Positions 1 to 7,801 of a stretch of 22,156 bases of DNA are shown here, one piece after another; position 1 is the first letter of the stretch, and every line of letters begins with the position of its first letter. The stretch covers positions 1 to 22,156 of the forward strand of contig JBEKZQ010000028.1 in the NCBI GenBank assembly GCA_049509675.1, written 5' to 3'. Source of the stretch: JBEKZQ01 sp049509675 (lineage in GTDB: Bacteria > Planctomycetota > Planctomycetia > Pirellulales > Thermoguttaceae). Position numbers and translations under genes: made by a program. The notes beneath the pieces were generated by a model. That model did no database searches and was not told the DNA's origin. It saw only the letters and a list, made by a program, of their open reading frames with translations.

Positions 1-2
1 TT

Positions 3-833
3 CTTAACTGGCTGCTCTTCTCGTTCCTGTGCGTGTGTCCGGGTTTTTACTTCCGGCAACACTATTTCATCGTGTTGCTGCCGGCGATCGCCGCGCTGGC
101 GGGCGTGGGCGGGAGTGCCGCATTGCGGTTGGCGGCCCGGCTGCCCGGCTTTGCCGTGCCGGCGCCGGCCTCCGTGCCGCCCGACCGCACGCAACAGCAT
201 CGCAGGCACAAGCCGGCCGCCGCGCCGCAACAGGCGCCGACCGTTTTGGCCGGGTTTTGGGTCTGGCCGGTTGGGCTGCTGCTGGCCGGGGTCCTGCTCT
301 TGCCGCTTTGGCAGCAGCGCGGCTTCTACTTTTTCTTAACGCCCTCGGCGGCCTGCCGGCAGGTCTACGGAACCAATCCGTTCCTGGAATGTCCCGTCAT
401 CGCCGAATACCTGCGCAAGAACACCACTGCGGAGCAAACGATCGCCGTGCTCGGCTCCGAGCCGGAACTGTTCTTCGATGCCCAGCGGAAGTCGGCCACC
501 GGCTATATCTACACCTATGGGCTCATGGAGTCGCACCCCTTTGCCCGGCAGATGCAGGAGGAGATGGGCCACGAAATCGAGGCCGCCAAACCCGAATTCA
601 TCGTCTTCGTCGACGTTTATACCTCCTGGCTGCTGCGACCGGACTCGAAAAAATATCTCCTGGAGTGGGCCGGTCGTTACCTGGAGCAGTCGTATCGCCC
701 CGTAGGCATCGTGGAGATCTTGCCGGGCCGAAGCGAATATCATTGGAATGAGCAGGCGGCTGCCTACCGACCCCCTCCTCCAATCAACGGTTGGCCTTCC
801 TCCCGGCTGACCGTTCTGCGGCGGAAGTCCTGA
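3..833 (+). CDS. GT39/ArnT-like membrane glycosyltransferase, C-terminal part (5' end outside window)
   Basis: The frame is open from the first bases of the window, so the N-terminus is missing. The visible 276 or so residues begin in a hydrophobic segment (FLCVCPGFYFRQHYFIVLLP), followed by a Pro/Ala/Arg-rich linker, a second membrane helix (AGFWVWPVGLLLAGVLLLP) and a soluble C-terminal domain of about 170 residues. An arginine-histidine pair before a membrane helix, then a domain with LGSEPELFFDAQRKSATGYI, is what I recall from the C-terminal halves of family 39 lipid-linked sugar transferases in planctomycetes. Such enzymes move a sugar from a polyprenyl-phosphate donor on the outer face of the cytoplasmic membrane. 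The catalytic N-terminal acidic residues cannot be checked here. The gene fits the glycan theme of the downstream genes. The family call is recall-based; the gene itself is well supported by length and codon pattern. Confidence 0.72.
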   Translation, partial: LNWLLFSFLCVCPGFYFRQHYFIVLLPAIAALAGVGGSAALRLAARLPGFAVPAPASVPPDRTQQHRRHKPAAAPQQAPTVLAGFWVWPVGLLLAGVLLLPLWQQRGFYFFLTPSAACRQVYGTNPFLECPVIAEYLRKNTTAEQTIAVLGSEPELFFDAQRKSATGYIYTYGLMESHPFARQMQEEMGHEIEAAKPEFIVFVDVYTSWLLRPDSKKYLLEWAGRYLEQSYRPVGIVEILPGRSEYHWNEQAAAYRPPPPINGWPSSRLTVLRRKS

Positions 834-983
834 CCGCGGACAGGCGGACGCAAGAACACCATTACACCAGGGAACCAGGCGCAGCGGCGGTCGTATACGC
901 ATGCTAGATAAATATCAACCACTTATTGGTGTGGTCCTCCTGGCTCAAACCGCAGCAGCTTGCTGTGCCGCGCTGAGCGTGTT

Positions 984-1100
984 ATGCTTGACCAGACGCG
1001 GACCGACGGCCAGAGCACGATCGTCGGCGAACGGGGCGATTTCTATAACGAGAAATACGCTGAACCGAAAGTCTTTGTACGCAAGGGATCTGCACCGTGA
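984..1100 (+). CDS. Short ORF of 38 codons, translationally coupled to the epimerase gene (doubtful)
   Basis: An ATG at 984 opens a 38-residue frame (ending EKYAEPKVFVRKGSAP) whose TGA at 1098-1100 overlaps the GTG start of the next gene in a GTGA arrangement. Its third codon positions and amino acid use look coding, more so than the competing frame that starts at ATG 901. That other frame begins with a hydrophobic stretch (LIGVVLLAQTAAACCAALSV). A single frameshift near 975-985 would join the hydrophobic start to this tail, giving a small anchored protein of about 65 residues. I do not recognise the sequence. It could equally be a gene remnant or chance. No clear ribosome binding site precedes 984. 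Confidence 0.25.
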   Translation: MLDQTRTDGQSTIVGERGDFYNEKYAEPKVFVRKGSAP

Positions 1101-2029
1101 AGGTATTTGTGACAGGCGCGGCCGGCTACATCGGCTGCATCCTGGTGCCACGTTTGCTTCAAGCCGGCCACTCGGTCCTGGCGATGGACAGCTTCCTGTA
1201 TCGGCAAGTCACCCTGTTGGATTGCTGTAATAACCCGCGCTTCGAGATCGTTTGCGGCGACGCCCGCGACGGCGCTCTCATTGCCAAGTGCATGGAGCAA
1301 GCCGACGCGGTGATTCCCTTGGCGTGCCTGACGGGGGCGCCGTTGTGCAGCCGCGATCCGGTGGGGGCGCGGACCATCGTTGTAGACGGAGTGCGCGAGA
1401 TCCTTAAGCATCGATCACGGCAGCAACCAATCATCTATCCCACCACGAACAGCGGATACGGCATCGGTGAAAAAGGAAAGTTTTGCACGGAAGAATCGCC
1501 CTTGCGGCCCATCAGCCTGTATGGCCGCGTTAAAGCCGACGCGGAGAAGATCCTTTTGGACGCCGGCAACGCGGTCACCTTCCGCCTCGCTACGGTGTTC
1601 GGCGTGAGTCCGCGGATGCGCACCGATCTGCTGGTGAACGATTTTGTCCTGCGCGCCGTGCGCGATCGCTACGTGGTCCTTTTCGAGGCCGACTTCAAGC
1701 GCAATTACCTGCACGTTCGCGACGCGGCCGATGCGTTCCTTTTCGCCCTGGAGAACTTCGACGGCCTGAAGAATCAACCTTACAACGTCGGGCTTTCGGA
1801 GGCGAATCTCTCGAAGCGGGAACTGTGCGAAGAGATTCGCCGGCAGATCCCCGACTTCCAGTATTCAGAGGCGGCGCTGGGACAGGACCCCGACAAGCGC
1901 GATTATATCGTCTCCAATGCCAAGATCGAAGCTGCCGGTTTCAAGGCTTGCCGCGGCTTACAGGAGGGAATCGCAGAGTTGATCAAGTCTTATCAAGTCC
2001 TGCCCCGCCATCCGTACGGAAATATATGA
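1097..2029 (+). CDS. NAD-dependent sugar epimerase/dehydratase (extended SDR family)
   Basis: A 310-residue protein, normal for nucleotide-sugar SDR enzymes, starting at GTG 1097. The Rossmann glycine motif TGAAGYIG lies at residues 6-13. The catalytic residues fit TTNSG (about 116-120) and the YxxxK pair Y142/K146 in LYGRVK. A later segment, FKRNYLHVRDAADAF, matches the substrate-domain signature of the family. It should oxidise, epimerise or dehydrate a nucleotide-activated sugar in the cytoplasm; the exact substrate cannot be read from the sequence. Its last codons overlap an in-frame ATG of the next gene (ATGA at 2026-2029), and the radical SAM gene follows directly, so the two are probably co-transcribed. 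The GTG start is supported by the glycine motif beginning six residues in, as is usual. Confidence 0.85.
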   Translation: MKVFVTGAAGYIGCILVPRLLQAGHSVLAMDSFLYRQVTLLDCCNNPRFEIVCGDARDGALIAKCMEQADAVIPLACLTGAPLCSRDPVGARTIVVDGVREILKHRSRQQPIIYPTTNSGYGIGEKGKFCTEESPLRPISLYGRVKADAEKILLDAGNAVTFRLATVFGVSPRMRTDLLVNDFVLRAVRDRYVVLFEADFKRNYLHVRDAADAFLFALENFDGLKNQPYNVGLSEANLSKRELCEEIRRQIPDFQYSEAALGQDPDKRDYIVSNAKIEAAGFKACRGLQEGIAELIKSYQVLPRHPYGNI

Positions 2030-2064
2030 CTTTTCCAACTCCTGGAAACCGCGAGGAGCCGGTG

Positions 2065-3498
2065 ATGGCGAAGGTGCTTTTCCTCCAGAACATCTCCTAC
2101 GACTATGTCGGCACGATGATGCTGTCCGCCGAGTTGAAGCAGGCGGGCCATCAATGTCTGGTGAAGACGGGACACACGATTTCCGCCTTTCGCGCAATCA
2201 TTGAGCAGGAGCGGCCCGACATTATCGGCTTCTCGCTCATGTCGGGCCTGCATTTGTGGGCCAATGACATTACCGCCCAGATACGTGCCATGAACCTGCC
2301 CTATCGCCCTTTCATCATCTACGGTGGTCCGCACCCCACGTTCTTTCCGGACATTCTGACGAAGTCGCAGGCCGACGCCGTTTGCATCGGCGAGGGTGAC
2401 GGCGCAATCGTGGACCTGGCGAACTGCATTGCCAACGGAGGCGACCCCACAACCATCGCCAACCTCCATGTCAAGAAGGGCGCCGAGATCGTCCGCAATC
2501 CGGTTCGCCCCCTGGTCGAGCTCGATAGCCTGCCGTTCGCCGACCGCACCGTCTATTATGGCGACCGTTTCTTTCGCGACAGTCCCACCAAGCAGTTCGC
2601 CGCCGGGCGGGGATGCCCGTACAATTGCACGTTCTGCTATAACAAACGCATTCGAGATGTCTATGAGAAGAAGGGGACCTTTGTCCGCTTGCGGTCGCCC
2701 GAGAACGTCGTCGCGGAAATCGCCGAAGTGCGAAGGAAATGGGGCATGAGAACGGTCATGTTTCTCGACGATACCTTCGGCCTGCAGAAGCCGTGGCTGC
2801 TGGCGCTGGCGGAAAGATATAAGAAGGAGGTCGGTCTCCCTTTCATGTGCAAGATCCGCGCCAACACCGTGGACGAGGAAATGGTTGCAGCCCTGAAGGA
2901 CGCCGGATGTTACGCAGTCTGTTTTGCGATTGAAACGGCGAACGAGGATCTGCGGGAAAGGGTGCTGCGAAAGCGGGTTACGGACGACAACATTCGAGGA
3001 ACGGCGAAACTCCTGCGCAAGCACAAAGTCAAATTCCTCACTTACAACATGGTAGGGATCCCGACGCAGACCACCCAGGACATCCTCGATACGATCGACT
3101 TGAATGTCGAGATCGGAACCTCCTATCCCTGGTGTTCAATTTTTAGTCCTTACCCGGGCACCGAACTGGGTGAATTCTGCATCCAGGAGGGCTACCTGGA
3201 TCGTTCCTTCAATCCGGATGACCTGTCAACGAGTTTTCATAGTACTGTTCCGATCGCGACCAAAGACGCCAAAACCATCAATAACCTGCACAAGCTCTTC
3301 CAACTCGCCGTCCTCGTTCCCTGGTTGCGGCCGCTGGTGAAGAAACTGGCCAAGTTCCCGCCGAATCCGTGCTTCACCTTGATCTTTGCATTCGTTTACT
3401 TCGTGAACTACGTGCGGTCGGAGCGGCTTAGCTTTTTCCGAACGGTCCGCCTTGCCCTCGACAATGCAAAGGAAATGCTGGGCTCAAAGCGCGGTTAG
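2065..3498 (+). CDS. B12-binding-type radical SAM protein
   Basis: With the ATG at 2065 the protein has 477 residues. This start is preferred because GAGGAG lies six bases upstream; ATG 2026 overlaps the preceding stop but has a poorer site. Residues 1-150 look like a cobalamin-binding-type Rossmann domain (IIGFSLMSG, YGGPHPTFFP, GEGDGA). The radical SAM cluster motif is C184-x3-C188-x2-C191 in RGCPYNCTFCYNKR, followed by a TIM-barrel segment with FLDDTFG and FAIETANEDL. The canonical DxHxxG cobalamin-ligand motif is not seen; SYDYVG occupies the equivalent place. The C-terminus carries a hydrophobic stretch (CFTLIFAFVYFVNYV) and basic residues that may touch the membrane. Relatives methylate or rearrange unactivated carbons or phosphorus in lipids, cofactors and natural products. 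The substrate is unknown; the neighbouring epimerase suggests a sugar or lipid-linked glycan. Confidence 0.88.
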   Translation: MAKVLFLQNISYDYVGTMMLSAELKQAGHQCLVKTGHTISAFRAIIEQERPDIIGFSLMSGLHLWANDITAQIRAMNLPYRPFIIYGGPHPTFFPDILTKSQADAVCIGEGDGAIVDLANCIANGGDPTTIANLHVKKGAEIVRNPVRPLVELDSLPFADRTVYYGDRFFRDSPTKQFAAGRGCPYNCTFCYNKRIRDVYEKKGTFVRLRSPENVVAEIAEVRRKWGMRTVMFLDDTFGLQKPWLLALAERYKKEVGLPFMCKIRANTVDEEMVAALKDAGCYAVCFAIETANEDLRERVLRKRVTDDNIRGTAKLLRKHKVKFLTYNMVGIPTQTTQDILDTIDLNVEIGTSYPWCSIFSPYPGTELGEFCIQEGYLDRSFNPDDLSTSFHSTVPIATKDAKTINNLHKLFQLAVLVPWLRPLVKKLAKFPPNPCFTLIFAFVYFVNYVRSERLSFFRTVRLALDNAKEMLGSKRG

Positions 3499-3584
3499 AG
3501 GCCGTCGAACCTCCGCACAACACCAGCGCGTCAATCCTGCCGCCGTCCGAAGCGCGTAGATCGCATTACTGCAAACGTCACCGC

Positions 3585-3598
3585 AGTGCATACGCACT
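3585..3598. terminator. Weak hairpin between convergent genes
   Basis: AGTGC (3585-3589) and GCACT (3594-3598) form a five-pair stem with loop ATAC in the 109-bp gap between the radical SAM stop and the stop of the convergent membrane-protein gene. On the plus strand TTTGGACTTTCT follows. The stem is short and the T-run interrupted, so this is only a possible terminator. Nothing else is seen in the gap. Confidence 0.2.
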
Positions 3599-3607
3599 TT
3601 GGACTTT

Positions 3608-5719
3608 CTAGTGCGTGGGGTTCTCGATTGTGAACCATGAGATACTGATCTTGTCAATGAACTGGCCGTAGTCCTCCGGCTGGATCTGGAATCGAACACA
3701 ATCCGGCTGCGCGGTCGTTTGAACGGACGTGATAACCCTGGCATCATAGGCGGCAAGCAGATCTCCCGTAGTCACAAGGAAGGGGCGGATCAGAAAGCCA
3801 GCGGTGCCGGCGCAGGCCAGGAATCGAAGCGACCCCATTTGGTACCCCCTGCTTTCAAAGGCGATCGCAATGGGACGCGGTTTATAAAGAAATCCTCTTA
3901 GCCGGCCCGCCATGGAGTACTTGATATCCACCTTGGCCCACAGGTAACGATCCCCGGATTCCGGCAATTCAATCCGATCTCCCCAATGGTACTCGCAAGG
4001 TTCTCCCAAAGGCCGGGGCGGACCCAGCGCCGCGATTGGCACGCGCTTCAGCAGGAGCAATCCTCGCTCGACCAGAATTGGCCGGTAATGCCGCAGAATC
4101 TCCAGCAGGGCCAGGGAATCCTCTTGCGGCGCAAGGCAACCATCCAGGGCGGAAATGCTCCCGATCACGTACTCCGGCGCCCGCGCCTCATCACGAAAGA
4201 ACTCCGCGTTTGCTCGCATCAACGGTTCCGTACAGGTATTGATCGTGAGCGGCATGGGACGAGGGTGATACGCCAGACCGTTCAGAAGCACCAACCCAGG
4301 CAGCCAACCGTATTGATCGATCGTGGCATTGCCCACAGCTTGTTTGATCGCGGGCAACGCCGCAGCCTTGCGATTCTGCTGTAGCCAGGCATCCAACTTT
4401 TCAATACGCCCTCGCCAATTGAATAGCCAGAAAATATCTTCCGCAATGCGCTGAGCCTTCAACTCAGCCAAGGTCACGACGGTTTTCGGCGGCTGCAACG
4501 CCGTCGCCATGGAATGCGAGAGCAACGCGCAGATGGTGAACAAAGAAAAGGCGGCTGCGCCAACGCTCGCCAGAAGAGGGGCGCGCCAGAACCTGTCAAA
4601 CCAATTCCTCACGGCAACGAGGGCTTTGCCGCCGCTGGGAGCACCGCGCCGCGGTGATTCCTCATGGGCCAGGAAGAACAACATGCCGGCTGCCGGCACC
4701 AGCGTCCAGAAATGCATCAAATGCTGATCGGCGCGAACATAACCGTGTTTCCATACGAGAAACAACATCCCGAACTCGAAAGCAGTGAGGGCAAGCCGGC
4801 CGGCAAATTTGCCGCGATTTCTGATCCGCAGCGAATTGCCTACAACGAAAACGCCCCAAACACACATGGCGAGGCCCACGAGATAATCGGTTCCCGGCGG
4901 CGAAAGTGCCGCGGCCTCGCTGTAACCGCCTGAGATGCCAATCGCATTCGCGAAATAGTTGGGGATATGGGCCAGTTTCTGATCCGCCAAAATCCAGAAG
5001 ACCACGAATGCCGCGGCAACGCAGCCACAATCCCGTGCTGCGCCAAGAAAACGCTTCCTCAACGCATGTCCCACGAGCACGGCCGCCAGGATCAACCCTA
5101 CAAGGACAAGATTCGTGCTCTTCGCCAACGCCAGCAGTGTTGCCAGGCATAGAACGACCGCATCCCAAACGAACGAGGACGGGTAGCGGTCGCGCATAAT
5201 CAGGTGATGCGCGGCCAGCAAAAAGAACAGGTAGTAGAGCGCGTCCGCCCCCGCGTCCGGATGCGCCGGAATTGCAGTCGGCATGACGGCCAGCAACCAA
5301 ACCAATCGGACCGACCGGGAAGGGAAGAACCGTAATGCACGAAGCACTGCGCATGAGAAAATGACGCCAAAGAGGATTCCGAAGACTAGTTTCTGGTTTA
5401 CAACCCATCCGGAATAGACGCCCGGGAACTGCAGGAATCCGTAGGGGCCAACGATGTGAAGGAGGTCTACGCCCACCTGGTAGTGGTTCTTCGCACAATA
5501 GTCGTAGCCCATTATGCCACTCAAGTCACAGGTTGCATCACAGGCAATGTGGGGCAACTGGATCGCCAGCATCAAAAGAACAACGAACGCCAGGCTCCGC
5601 GCCGGCCAATTCCCCCGAACAAGCCGCGGCAAGTTACCGACCACCGACGGGCTGGAGTTCGGAACGGGGCGTTCCGTCGACAAACGGCGAGGACGTTTCT
5701 TCGCTCCCGGGTTTCTCAT
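3608..5719 (-). CDS. Large multi-pass membrane protein, possibly GT-C-like glycosyltransferase
   Basis: A 703-residue protein with a basic, Pro/Ser-rich cytoplasmic N-terminus (1-40), about ten hydrophobic segments between residues 42 and roughly 410, and a soluble C-terminal portion of about 290 residues. Early after the first helix it has QVGVDLLHIVGPYGFL (about 81-96). I recall a similar G-Q-x-G-x-D...GPxGFL signature in uncharacterised bacterial membrane proteins that resemble GT-C glycosyltransferases or polymer assembly proteins. The acidic residues D61, D65 and D85 in the first extracytoplasmic loop could be catalytic, as in GT-C enzymes. It is the last gene of the minus-strand glycan cluster, 39 bp after the FkbM gene. 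A role in attaching or polymerising the sugar made by the cluster is inference. No strong ribosome binding site is evident at the ATG. Confidence 0.7.
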   Translation of the reverse strand: MRNPGAKKRPRRLSTERPVPNSSPSVVGNLPRLVRGNWPARSLAFVVLLMLAIQLPHIACDATCDLSGIMGYDYCAKNHYQVGVDLLHIVGPYGFLQFPGVYSGWVVNQKLVFGILFGVIFSCAVLRALRFFPSRSVRLVWLLAVMPTAIPAHPDAGADALYYLFFLLAAHHLIMRDRYPSSFVWDAVVLCLATLLALAKSTNLVLVGLILAAVLVGHALRKRFLGAARDCGCVAAAFVVFWILADQKLAHIPNYFANAIGISGGYSEAAALSPPGTDYLVGLAMCVWGVFVVGNSLRIRNRGKFAGRLALTAFEFGMLFLVWKHGYVRADQHLMHFWTLVPAAGMLFFLAHEESPRRGAPSGGKALVAVRNWFDRFWRAPLLASVGAAAFSLFTICALLSHSMATALQPPKTVVTLAELKAQRIAEDIFWLFNWRGRIEKLDAWLQQNRKAAALPAIKQAVGNATIDQYGWLPGLVLLNGLAYHPRPMPLTINTCTEPLMRANAEFFRDEARAPEYVIGSISALDGCLAPQEDSLALLEILRHYRPILVERGLLLLKRVPIAALGPPRPLGEPCEYHWGDRIELPESGDRYLWAKVDIKYSMAGRLRGFLYKPRPIAIAFESRGYQMGSLRFLACAGTAGFLIRPFLVTTGDLLAAYDARVITSVQTTAQPDCVRFQIQPEDYGQFIDKISISWFTIENPTH

Positions 5720-5758
5720 GTTCTGGGCGGTTCCCTCGACAAACTGCTTTCCGCGGTG

Positions 5759-6835
5759 TCAGGTAAGAGAAATCTCCAGCCGGCATGGCTTGAGCGACCG
5801 CAACCGTTGCGCCAGCCGTTCGCCTCCGGGCAACGACCTTGGCAGCAAGAGCACGTCTGTGTAAGCAAAGGGCCGCGCGTTCGCGATGGTGTCGACGAAT
5901 TCTGGAATCCTGGCGGGAGCGATCTCCGTGCAGAAGCAAGGGTTCGGCGAGTACCAAATGTCGAAGATCCAGAATTCCTCAGCCAACTCCTTGAAGAAGT
6001 CGATCGCAGCCGCATGGTCCTCGTAGGATCGCGGCTTGAACTCGAAAACGATCACCGCCGGCTTGCCTCGCTCCCTGGCAAGGGAGCGAAGGTCCCGTGC
6101 CACAGCCTCGTCCATTCCTTCAATGTCAATCTTGGCGAATATGGATCCCTGCAAGTCGATGCGCTGCGCAAACTCGGCGATCGTTGTCGTTCGTACGAGG
6201 ATGTTGAATCGTGGTTTCGGAAAGAAGAGCCGGGCGAACTTCCTGATCCATGCGAATTTGTGCCTGGTGCCCGCGAGAAAACGAAGTTGCGCCAACAGAT
6301 TCATCCTGGCCGCGCGATCCTTTACCGCACTCGCCGCATCATAGTCGCCGGGCACAACGGTAAACAACGAGTATCCTGAGTGCGATGCGATCGCAAGGTT
6401 CTCGTGGAAAACCGTTCCCTCCAGGCCATTGATGGCAATATTGAAGGGGATAAGGGCTCCCGCATCTGTTGGATCGAACGCGTACACCTTCGCACATTTG
6501 CCAAACGTTCTGATCAGGTTGCCCATTCGGATGGCAAAGTCTCCGACGAAGGCGCCGATGTCCAGTACGGTGACGCTCGGCTGGTCGAGCAACAGGGTTC
6601 CCAGAACAAGATGCAGGCAGCGACGGGAATCATCGGTGCTGTCGATATTGGTCGGCGTTAGCGGCGATGCGGGATATCCTTCCTCCTGGATCGCGCGATA
6701 GTGGTCGGACAGACTGCAGTTCTTTCTGTCGTTGGGCACGGCCAGGTTGTAGAGGTTGTCCCCCCGAAACATGAACAACTTCACGTCGCCGAAGTTGACC
6801 AGATCAATCTGCTTGTTCAGGAGCAATGGATTCAT
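5759..6835 (-). CDS. FkbM-family SAM-dependent methyltransferase
   Basis: A 358-residue protein starting at ATG 6835 with AAGAG six bases upstream. The SAM-binding motif I is VLDIGAFVGD (about 90-99), followed by the acidic strand VYAFDPTD (about 117-124). The family-defining KIDIEGMDEAV appears from residue 235, matching the K-D-x-E-G consensus of FkbM methyltransferases. Members O-methylate sugars or polyketides. The N-terminal 80 residues, including DHYRAIQEEGYPAS, lie before the core and may help bind the acceptor. The gene lies 42 bp downstream of the WcaG-like reductase gene and shares its operon, so an O-methylation of the glycan or of its precursor is the natural reading. The methylated position cannot be inferred. 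Confidence 0.85.
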   Translation of the reverse strand: MNPLLLNKQIDLVNFGDVKLFMFRGDNLYNLAVPNDRKNCSLSDHYRAIQEEGYPASPLTPTNIDSTDDSRRCLHLVLGTLLLDQPSVTVLDIGAFVGDFAIRMGNLIRTFGKCAKVYAFDPTDAGALIPFNIAINGLEGTVFHENLAIASHSGYSLFTVVPGDYDAASAVKDRAARMNLLAQLRFLAGTRHKFAWIRKFARLFFPKPRFNILVRTTTIAEFAQRIDLQGSIFAKIDIEGMDEAVARDLRSLARERGKPAVIVFEFKPRSYEDHAAAIDFFKELAEEFWIFDIWYSPNPCFCTEIAPARIPEFVDTIANARPFAYTDVLLLPRSLPGGERLAQRLRSLKPCRLEISLT

Positions 6836-6877
6836 GATAGGCTCTTGATTATAATGGCCCGCGAACGAATTGCCAAA

Positions 6878-7801
6878 TCATGGCTTCGCGAGGATTTCGG
6901 GGTTCTCGCGAAACCATTCCAGCGTTTTTTCCAGCCCCGATCGCAGTTCGGTATTCCGGTATTCGGGCATGAGGCGTTTGAGTTTATCGATCCGCAGGAA
7001 TTTTGACCTTGCGCCGACGTAACGCGAAGTGTCGTATTCGATCCGATCCGCGTCATAACCGACGCAGCGGCAAATCAACTCGCTGAACTGGCGAATCGAG
7101 TACTCCTCGCCGGTGCCAATGTTGACCAACTCGTTTTGGTATTTTCCGGCCAGTTTCAGCAGCGATTCTACGAAGTCGTCGCGATACACAACCTCGCGCC
7201 TCTGGTAGCCGTCGCCCCAAAGCACGACCGGCTGCCCGTAAAGCTTGCCGCGGAGAATCTTGCGGATCAGGTCGAAGATGAAGTGCATCTGCCGTCCGTC
7301 CGTATGGTAACCCGGACCATACAGGGTCGACGGCACAACACACAGATACTTCAGGCCAAACTGACGGCTCAACGCGAGCAGGCCGGCGTAGAGCATCCGT
7401 TTGGTCATCGCATAAGTGAAGAGACTTTCCGTCGGCATTCCGACAAGATAGTTCTCTTCGATGGGATCGACGTTCGGGTCGTAGACGCAACTCGTGCCGA
7501 TGGAGATCAATTTGGCCTGGCGCTGAGCCCGCTCCCACCAGGCCAACACGTTCGTATTGATTTGCTGATTGACGATCCATTGTTCGCCGGGGTGGTGAAG
7601 ACAGAACTCCCCGGCTTGCGTCCACGCGGCCAAATGGTAGATCTGGTCGAAGGGAGTGGCGTCCCATGCGTCCAGGGAGTGCGCGTCCCGCAAATCAGCG
7701 GTGCGCGACGTCGGCGCGATCACCTCGTGGCCGTCGCGCCGCAGCCGCATGCACAAGGCAATGCCAAGAAAACCGCTCCCTCCGGTGACAAAAACCTTCA
7801 T
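6878..7801 (-). CDS. NAD(P)-dependent epimerase/reductase, GDP-fucose-synthase-like
   Basis: A 307-residue SDR enzyme starting at ATG 7801, with GAGG five bases before it; a longer upstream frame overlaps the preceding gene and is not needed. The Rossmann motif TGGSGFLG is at residues 6-13. T103/S104 and Y130/K134 (YAMTK) make the catalytic set. The segments LYGPGYHTDGRQMHFI and WGDGYQRREVVYRDDF resemble GDP-L-fucose synthase and related GDP-4-keto-6-deoxysugar enzymes. Its start overlaps the stop of the C-methyltransferase gene in an ATGA, which implies translational coupling. With hddA, gmhB and hddC homologues in the same operon, a GDP-heptose derivative is a reasonable substrate. A GDP-mannose 4,6-dehydratase-type partner that would make the keto intermediate is not obvious in the operon. 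Confidence 0.82.
   Translation of the reverse strand: MKVFVTGGSGFLGIALCMRLRRDGHEVIAPTSRTADLRDAHSLDAWDATPFDQIYHLAAWTQAGEFCLHHPGEQWIVNQQINTNVLAWWERAQRQAKLISIGTSCVYDPNVDPIEENYLVGMPTESLFTYAMTKRMLYAGLLALSRQFGLKYLCVVPSTLYGPGYHTDGRQMHFIFDLIRKILRGKLYGQPVVLWGDGYQRREVVYRDDFVESLLKLAGKYQNELVNIGTGEEYSIRQFSELICRCVGYDADRIEYDTSRYVGARSKFLRIDKLKRLMPEYRNTELRSGLEKTLEWFRENPEILAKP

Noticed and set aside
1825..2064. Upstream extension of the radical SAM frame into the epimerase gene
   Set aside because: It overlaps coding sequence of the epimerase by about 200 bp and lacks a start signal, whereas ATG 2065 has GAGGAG at proper spacing before a typical family N-terminus.
5456..6379. 307-codon plus-strand ORF opposite the membrane protein and FkbM genes
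   Set aside because: It lies antisense across two genes with clear motifs; its composition is Arg/Gln/Val-rich as expected for the antisense of GC-rich coding DNA.
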